The notes below the pieces were generated by a model, which saw only the letters and a program-made list of their open reading frames with translations, was not told where the DNA came from and made no database searches. Positions 1 to 3,372 of a stretch of 6,605 nt of DNA are shown here, in pieces; the first letter of the stretch is position 1; each line of letters starts with the position of its first letter. The position numbers and the translations under genes are program-made. The DNA is from Deltaproteobacteria bacterium (GTDB lineage: Bacteria; Desulfobacterota_C; Deferrisomatia; Deferrisomatales; JACRMM01): positions 1 through 6,605 of the forward strand of contig JACRCS010000542.1 in NCBI GenBank assembly GCA_016218905.1, written 5' to 3'.

Positions 1-36
1 AGGCCGCGATGCCTCCGCCTTTTCGGTGTTGTTTTC

Positions 37-118
37 TGTGGGAGCGGCCTCCAGGCCGCGATGGTTTGGGTCCGAATCGGCCTGCGGCCGAAATCGTGGT
101 CTGGAGACCACTCCCACA
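37..118. repeat. Cloverleaf-type palindromic repeat, copy 1
   Basis: An 82-bp unit. The outer stem is TGTGGGAG (37-44) with CTCCCACA (111-118). Inside are hairpin 1 (45-58, CGGCCT/AGGCCG), an inner stem CGAT (59-62) with ATCG (93-96) enclosing hairpin 2 (78-90, CGGCC/GGCCG), and hairpin 3 (97-110, TGGTCT/AGACCA). Hairpins 1 and 3 abut the outer stem directly, giving a four-way junction. Confidence 0.8.
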
Positions 119-184
119 GGAGAAAGGCGCTGTCGCCAGCGGCCGTCCAGGCCACGATGCCTCGGCCTTTTCGGTGTTGTTTTC

Positions 185-266
185 TGTGGGAGCGGCCTCC
201 AGGCCGCGATGGTTTGGGTCCGAATCGGCCTGCGGCCGAGATCGTGGTCTGGAGACCACTCCCACA
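185..266. repeat. Cloverleaf-type palindromic repeat, copy 2
   Basis: An 82-bp unit nearly identical to copy 1 and offset from it by exactly 148 bp. Outer stem 185-192 with 259-266; hairpin 1 at 193-206; inner stem 207-210 with 241-244 enclosing hairpin 2 at 226-238; hairpin 3 at 245-258. Confidence 0.8.
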
Positions 267-285
267 AGAGAAGGGCGCTGTCGCC

Positions 286-363
286 AGCGGCCTCCAGGCC
301 GCGATGGTTTCGGCTCCCTGATCGGCCTGCGGCCGAGATCGTGGTCTGGAGACCACTCCCACA
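286..363. repeat. Cloverleaf-type palindromic repeat, copy 3 (5' arm missing)
   Basis: Hairpin 1 (288-301), inner stem (302-305 with 338-341), hairpin 2 (323-335), hairpin 3 (342-355) and the closing arm CTCCCACA (356-363) are present. The opening TGTGGGAG arm is replaced by linker sequence (CGCTGTCGCCAG) that also precedes the degenerate half-copy at about 140-160. This looks like a recombinational deletion between similar repeat cores. Confidence 0.75.
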
Positions 364-393
364 AGGTTCTGAACCCGGAGACTACTATTCACC

Positions 394-474
394 TGTGGGA
401 GCGGCTTCCAGGCCGCGATGGTTTTGGTCCGGTCGGCCTCCGGCCGAGATTGCGGTCTCGGGACCGCTCCCACA
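394..474. repeat. Cloverleaf-type palindromic repeat, copy 4 (diverged)
   Basis: An 81-bp diverged unit that keeps every stem. The outer arm extends to a perfect 11-bp inverted repeat, TGTGGGAGCGG (394-404) with CCGCTCCCACA (464-474). In hairpin 3 (453-466) the terminal T-A pair of the other copies is replaced by C-G, a compensatory change. Hairpin 1 (402-415) keeps pairing with one G-T wobble, and so does the inner stem (416-419 with 449-452). Substitutions that preserve pairing suggest the fold is maintained. Confidence 0.75.
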
Positions 475-503
475 GGGGGCCTCTGATCGCCGGTGCCGCT
501 CCC

Positions 504-533
504 TTGACGGCAGCGCCCGTGGGCGGATATTGT
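504..533 (+). promoter_or_regulatory. Candidate sigma70-type promoter of the exporter operon
   Basis: TTGACG (504-509) matches the -35 consensus at five of six positions. TATTGT (528-533) is a four-of-six -10 hexamer at 18-bp spacing; GATATT (526-531) at 16 bp is an alternative. The stretch is locally AT-rich within GC-rich DNA and lies just upstream of the first gene. The -10 overlaps the start of the operator palindrome. No transcription start can be read from sequence, and host sigma preferences are unknown. Confidence 0.4.
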
Positions 534-553
534 GAAGTGATCGTCACATCACA
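531..553. promoter_or_regulatory. 23-bp palindromic operator, probably for the TetR protein
   Basis: Arms TGTGAAGTGA (531-540) and TCACATCACA (544-553) are inverted repeats matching at nine of ten positions around the centre TCG. Each arm contains two GTGA steps five bases apart. The site overlaps the candidate -10, ends three bases before the Shine-Dalgarno sequence, and lies immediately upstream of a TetR-family gene. That is the usual arrangement for autorepression. That this protein binds it is inference. Confidence 0.65.
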
Positions 554-564
554 TTGAAGGAGCC

Positions 565-1209
565 ATGGCGGAGAAGCTCGACACCCAGACTCGCCGGGAG
601 CAGATCGCCGAGGCGGCGCTCGAGCTGATCGGCCGCACGGGGGTGCGGGGCTTGAGCCTCGCCGCCGTGGCGCGCCGCGTCGGCCTCGTTCCCTCCGCGA
701 TCTACCGGCACTTCAAAGGGCGGGAGGAAGTCCTCGACGCGGTGATCGACCTCGTCCCGAGGCGCCTGCAGGCCAACGTCGCCGCGGTCCTCGGCGAGAC
801 GGAGTCCTCGCTGGAGCGGCTGGAACGGCTCGCCGGCCGGCACGTGCGGCTCATCCAGGAGAACCAGGTGATCCCCCGGCTGCTCTTCTCGGAGGAGGTC
901 CACCTGGAGCGCCCGCACCGGCGGGCGGCAGTCTGGGAGGCGCTCCGCGGCTACACGGGCGGGATCGCCGACATCGTCCGCGAGGGGCAGTCGCGGGGGG
1001 AGATCAGACCGGAGCTCGACCCCGGCACCGTCTCGATCCTCTTCCTGGGGCTCGTCCAGCCGGCGGCGGTCTTCTGGCTCCTGAGCGACGGGAAGTTCGA
1101 CGCGACGGAGCACCTCGCGAAGGCGTGGGAGATCTTTCGGGCCGCCGTCGAGCGGGAGCCCCGCGCCCCCGCTAAAGGCCGACGGAAAAGGGTACGGGAG
1201 CCGTCATGA
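565..1209 (+). CDS. TetR/AcrR-family transcriptional repressor of the exporter operon
   Basis: A 214-residue cytoplasmic regulator of usual TetR length. The N-terminal DNA-binding domain spans about residues 8-60. Its helix-turn-helix runs from about L32 to F50, with the family hallmarks GVRGLSL, AVARRVGL and SAIYRHFKGREEVLDAV. The C-terminal helical half (about 65-195) should bind ligand and form the dimer; its ligand cannot be read from sequence. The last roughly 20 residues are a basic, Arg/Pro-rich tail. The ATG at 565 follows AAGGAG (557-562) with only two bases of spacing, which is tight, but the protein begins as TetR proteins usually do. The gene opens the operon and its stop overlaps the fusion-protein start as ATGA (1206-1209). 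The arrangement parallels cecR (ybiH) ahead of ybhGFSR in E. coli. It probably represses the operon, itself included, through 531-553. Confidence 0.9.
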   Translation: MAEKLDTQTRREQIAEAALELIGRTGVRGLSLAAVARRVGLVPSAIYRHFKGREEVLDAVIDLVPRRLQANVAAVLGETESSLERLERLAGRHVRLIQENQVIPRLLFSEEVHLERPHRRAAVWEALRGYTGGIADIVREGQSRGEIRPELDPGTVSILFLGLVQPAAVFWLLSDGKFDATEHLAKAWEIFRAAVEREPRAPAKGRRKRVREPS

Positions 1210-2366
1210 AGAGACCGATCGCCGTGGTCCTCCTCCTCCTCGCTGCGGGCACCGGGGCGTTCCTGTACTTCCGCAACCGGAACGGTAGCCCGGAGGGCGT
1301 CCTCCCGGTCTCGGGGAACATCGAGGCGACCGAGGTGGAGATGAGCTTCCGGATCGGCGGCCGCGTGGCCGAGCGCGCCGTCTCCGAGGGAGACGTCGTC
1401 AAGGCCGGGCAGGTGGTCGCGCGGCTCGACTCGCGCGACCTGGAGGCCGACGTGGCCCTGCGGAAGGCCCAGGTCCGTGCCGTGGAGGCGGCGCTGGCGG
1501 AGCTCTCGGCGGGCTCTCGGCCCGAGGAGATCGGGCAGGCGGAAGCCGCCGAGCGCCGCGCCCAGGCCGCCCTCGACGCGCTCCTGGCCGGGTCGCGCAC
1601 GCAGGAGCTGCAGGCGGCGGAAGCGGCGCTCGCCCGGGAGCGCGCCGAGGCGGAGCGGCTCCGCACCGACGCCGCCCGGCAGGCGGAGCTCTACCGGCTC
1701 GGCCTCATCTCGGCGAGGGAGAACGACGCCGCCCAGGCGGCGTACCATGTCGCCCTCGCCCGCGTGCGCGAGAGCGACGAGCGACGAAAGCTCGTGGTGG
1801 AGGGCCCCAGGCAGGAGGAGATCCGACAGGCGCGGGCGGCGCTCGAAGAGTCGACGCAGCGCCTGCGCCTCGTCCGCAAGGGACCGCGGACCGAGGCGAT
1901 CGAGCAGGCCCGGGCGCGGGTCGCCGAGGCGCGGGAGGCGCTCGCCCAGGCCGAGACCCGCCTCGGCTACGCCACCGTGACAGCGCCCCTCTCGGGAGTC
2001 GTCCTCTCGAAGAACGTGGAGCCGGGGGAGTACGTCGCTCCCGGCACGCCCGTCGTGACGGTGGCCGACCTCGCCCGCGTCTGGCTTCGCGCCTACGTGG
2101 ACGAGACGGACCTCGGGCGGGTCAAGCTCGGGCAGCGGGTGCGGGTGACGAGCGACACCTTCCCCGGAAAGGCCTACGAGGGCCGGCTCTCCTTCCTCTC
2201 CTCCGAGGCCGAGTTCACGCCCAAGAGCGTGCAGACCCGGAAGGAGCGCGTGAAGCTCGTCTACCGGATCAAGGTCGACGTAGAGAACCCCGCCTCGGAG
2301 CTGAAGCCGGGCATGCCGGCCGACGCGGCGATCGAGCTTGGTCATAATGACCATAGGACCCCATAG
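1206..2366 (+). CDS. HlyD-family periplasmic membrane-fusion (adaptor) protein, YbhG-like
   Basis: A 386-residue adaptor that would bridge the inner-membrane ABC exporter to an outer-membrane channel. Residues 4-22 form an uncleaved N-terminal membrane anchor with no lipobox Cys. A lipoyl/barrel-sandwich half follows (about 35-78, SFRIGGRVAE, EGDVVKAGQ), then a long coiled-coil hairpin (about 79-255), the second lipoyl half (TVTAPLSGVV, 257-266) and a beta-barrel (VWLRAYVDETDLG, then EFTPKSVQT at 336-344), which is typical of YbhG. The hairpin tip has R158, L162 and S169, the RLS pattern used by AcrA/MacA-type adaptors to dock TolC. GxR motifs occur at 103, 129, 200 and 226; E. coli YbhG, as I recall it, has one pair and about 330 residues. 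The start at 1206 has GGGAG (1196-1200) at 5-nt spacing and overlaps the repressor stop. The tail GHNDHRTP is encoded partly by the repeat insert at 2346-2438 and may not be ancestral. YhiI is the alternative relative. Confidence 0.92.
   Translation: MKRPIAVVLLLLAAGTGAFLYFRNRNGSPEGVLPVSGNIEATEVEMSFRIGGRVAERAVSEGDVVKAGQVVARLDSRDLEADVALRKAQVRAVEAALAELSAGSRPEEIGQAEAAERRAQAALDALLAGSRTQELQAAEAALARERAEAERLRTDAARQAELYRLGLISARENDAAQAAYHVALARVRESDERRKLVVEGPRQEEIRQARAALEESTQRLRLVRKGPRTEAIEQARARVAEAREALAQAETRLGYATVTAPLSGVVLSKNVEPGEYVAPGTPVVTVADLARVWLRAYVDETDLGRVKLGQRVRVTSDTFPGKAYEGRLSFLSSEAEFTPKSVQTRKERVKLVYRIKVDVENPASELKPGMPADAAIELGHNDHRTP
2339..2353. repeat. Perfect 15-bp palindrome at the fusion-protein/ATPase junction
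   Basis: TGGTCAT (2339-2345) and ATGACCA (2347-2353) are perfect 7-bp inverted repeats around a single A. The right arm contains the ATG at 2347, a possible alternative start of ATPase 1, and is part of the first copy of the 8-bp direct repeat AATGACCA. It could be a small hairpin controlling initiation, or a target site for the adjoining insert. Confidence 0.6.
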
Positions 2367-2446
2367 CTCCCATGAGTCCCATGAGCCCCATACGTCCCAT
2401 CATGGGACCCATGGGAATGATGGGAATCATGGAACCGAAATGACCA
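2346..2446. repeat. 93-bp insert of inverted 9-bp-period repeats with 8-bp direct repeats
   Basis: AATGACCA occurs at 2346-2353 and again at 2439-2446. Between the copies, CCCAT recurs every nine bases at 2360, 2369, 2378, 2387 and 2396. The pattern then inverts at C2401, with ATGGG at 2402, 2411 and 2420 and ATGG at 2429. The two halves pair symmetrically about 2401, centred on a perfect GTCCCAT-C-ATGGGAC palindrome (2394-2408), giving a long stem with regularly spaced small internal loops. The repeat distance is 93 bp, or 31 codons, so frame is kept. The fusion protein's stop (2364-2366) lies within it. It resembles a miniature inserted or expanded intergenic repeat; its mechanism of origin is unknown. 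Confidence 0.7.
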
Positions 2447-3372
2447 ACGACGCCATCCGGGCCGAGGGGCTCGGGAAGCGCTTCGGGGACGTGCGGGCGC
2501 TGGAGGGGCTCAGCCTCCGGGTCGGAGAGGGGGAGATCTTCGGCCTGGTGGGGCCCGACGGCGCGGGGAAGAGCACGACCCTGCGGCTCTTGACCGGCAT
2601 TCTCGACCCCACGGAGGGAGAGGCCTGGGTGGCGGGCCACCCCATCCGGTCCGACGCCGAGGCCGTCAAGGAGGAGATCGGCTACATGAGCCAGCGGTTC
2701 GGGCTCTACCCGGACCTCACGGTGGCCGAGAACATCGACTTCTACGCCGACGTCTACGGCGTGCCGCGGCGAGCGAGGGGCGAGCGGGTCGACCGGCTGC
2801 TCGGGTTCTCGAACCTCGCCCCCTTTCGGAAGCGCCTCGCCGCCAACCTCTCCGGCGGCATGAAGCAGAAGCTCGGGCTCGTCTGCGCGCTCGTCCACAC
2901 CCCGAAGGTCCTCTTCCTCGACGAGCCGACGAACGGCGTCGACCCGGTCTCCCGCCGGGACTTCTGGCGCATCCTCTACCAGCTCCTGCGGGAGAGGGTG
3001 ACGATCTTCCTCTCCACCGCGTACCTGGACGAGGCGGAGCGGTGCAGCCGGCTCGGGCTCCTCCACCAGGGGAGGCTCCTGGCGCTCGGCACTCCCGCGG
3101 AGGTGAAGGGGCTCATGACCGGGTCGCTCCTCGAGCTCCGGACCTCCGAGCCCCGGCGCGCCGCGGCCGTCCTCCGGAAACGGCTGACCGGGTCCGTGGG
3201 GCTCTTCGGGGACCGCGTTCACGCGCAGACCGAAGACCCGGAGGCGACGGCCTCCGCCGCCCGGGAGGTCCTCGCGGCAGCGGGGATCGAGCTCCTGGGG
3301 CTCCGGCCCATCCCTCCCAGCCTCGAAGACGTCTTCATCGGCGTCGTCACCCGCGAGAGCGAGGCCCGGTGA
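2440..3372 (+). CDS. ABC transporter ATPase subunit, NBD1 (N-terminal half of YbhF type)
   Basis: A 310-residue cytoplasmic nucleotide-binding protein. It has the Walker A motif GPDGAGKST (38-46), Q-loop Gln at 85, signature LSGGMKQ (137-143), Walker B with D161 and catalytic E162, and the D-loop GVDP (166-169). The H-loop position reads STAYLDEAE, with Ala194 where the switch His is expected. After about 220 comes the extension usual in ABC-2 ATPases, closing with SLEDVF near the C-terminus. The Asp in Walker A together with a degenerate H-loop is, from memory, typical of the first NBD in YbhF/RbbA proteins. The ATG at 2440 was chosen because conserved sequence begins at once (AIRAEGLGKRFG), with a weak GGAA (2431-2434) upstream. 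In-frame ATG 2347 would add 31 residues rich in His, Ser and Gly encoded by the repeat insert. The stop overlaps the next gene's GTG (3369-3372). It should pair with NBD2 as a heterodimer. Confidence 0.9.
   Translation: MTNDAIRAEGLGKRFGDVRALEGLSLRVGEGEIFGLVGPDGAGKSTTLRLLTGILDPTEGEAWVAGHPIRSDAEAVKEEIGYMSQRFGLYPDLTVAENIDFYADVYGVPRRARGERVDRLLGFSNLAPFRKRLAANLSGGMKQKLGLVCALVHTPKVLFLDEPTNGVDPVSRRDFWRILYQLLRERVTIFLSTAYLDEAERCSRLGLLHQGRLLALGTPAEVKGLMTGSLLELRTSEPRRAAAVLRKRLTGSVGLFGDRVHAQTEDPEATASAAREVLAAAGIELLGLRPIPPSLEDVFIGVVTRESEAR

Larger units (their letters stand above)
1..480. repeat. Gene-free block of REP-like palindromic repeats
   Basis: No credible gene lies here; the open frames on this stretch are translations of the repeat itself. 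The block is four copies of an approximately 80-bp element at 37-118, 185-266, 286-363 and 394-474. Complete copies open with TGTGGGAG and close with CTCCCACA. Copies 1 and 2 are embedded in a longer 148-bp direct repeat, since 1-36 matches 149-184 with few differences. The opening sequence, a TGTGGGAGCGG arm followed by a GC palindrome, resembles REP-type extragenic palindromes that are mobilised by RAYT (TnpA-REP) transposases. That assignment rests on resemblance only, and no RAYT gene is in the window. Possible roles are transcript-end protection or termination for an upstream gene outside the window. Confidence 0.85.

Noticed and set aside
37..118. tRNA gene, because of the cloverleaf fold
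   Set aside because: There is no T-loop consensus, anticodon-loop pattern or acceptor geometry; hairpin loops are only 2-3 nt. The resemblance is topological only.
37..474. CRISPR array
   Set aside because: The units are long, internally palindromic and unevenly spaced, and the sequence between units 1 and 2 is itself repeated. There are no unique spacers of uniform length.
514..525. Short hairpin CGCCC-GT-GGGCG as a terminator or attenuator
   Set aside because: The stem is only five base pairs, has no U-run, and lies in the promoter spacer. It is expected by chance in GC-rich DNA.
1..557. Open + strand frames through the repeat block, up to about 180 codons
   Set aside because: They translate the palindromic repeats in three frames, giving Arg/Gly/Pro-rich duplicated peptides with no domain and no coding signature.
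951..2354. Long antisense frame of about 467 codons, and similar ones at 2269-3222, 3219-4226 and 5495-6580
   Set aside because: They run opposite well-supported genes with recognisable motifs. Long antisense frames are expected in GC-rich coding DNA.
2338..2439. TTG at 2338 as the ATPase 1 start
   Set aside because: It would place a low-complexity, repeat-encoded extension before the ABC domain. ATG 2440 immediately precedes conserved sequence. ATG 2347 is kept only as a possibility.
3042..3368. Extending the fused ATPase gene upstream to 3042
   Set aside because: It would overlap NBD1 by over 300 bp and add an Arg/Pro-rich sequence with no domain. The GTG at 3369 overlaps the NBD1 stop and directly precedes the conserved start of the ABC domain.
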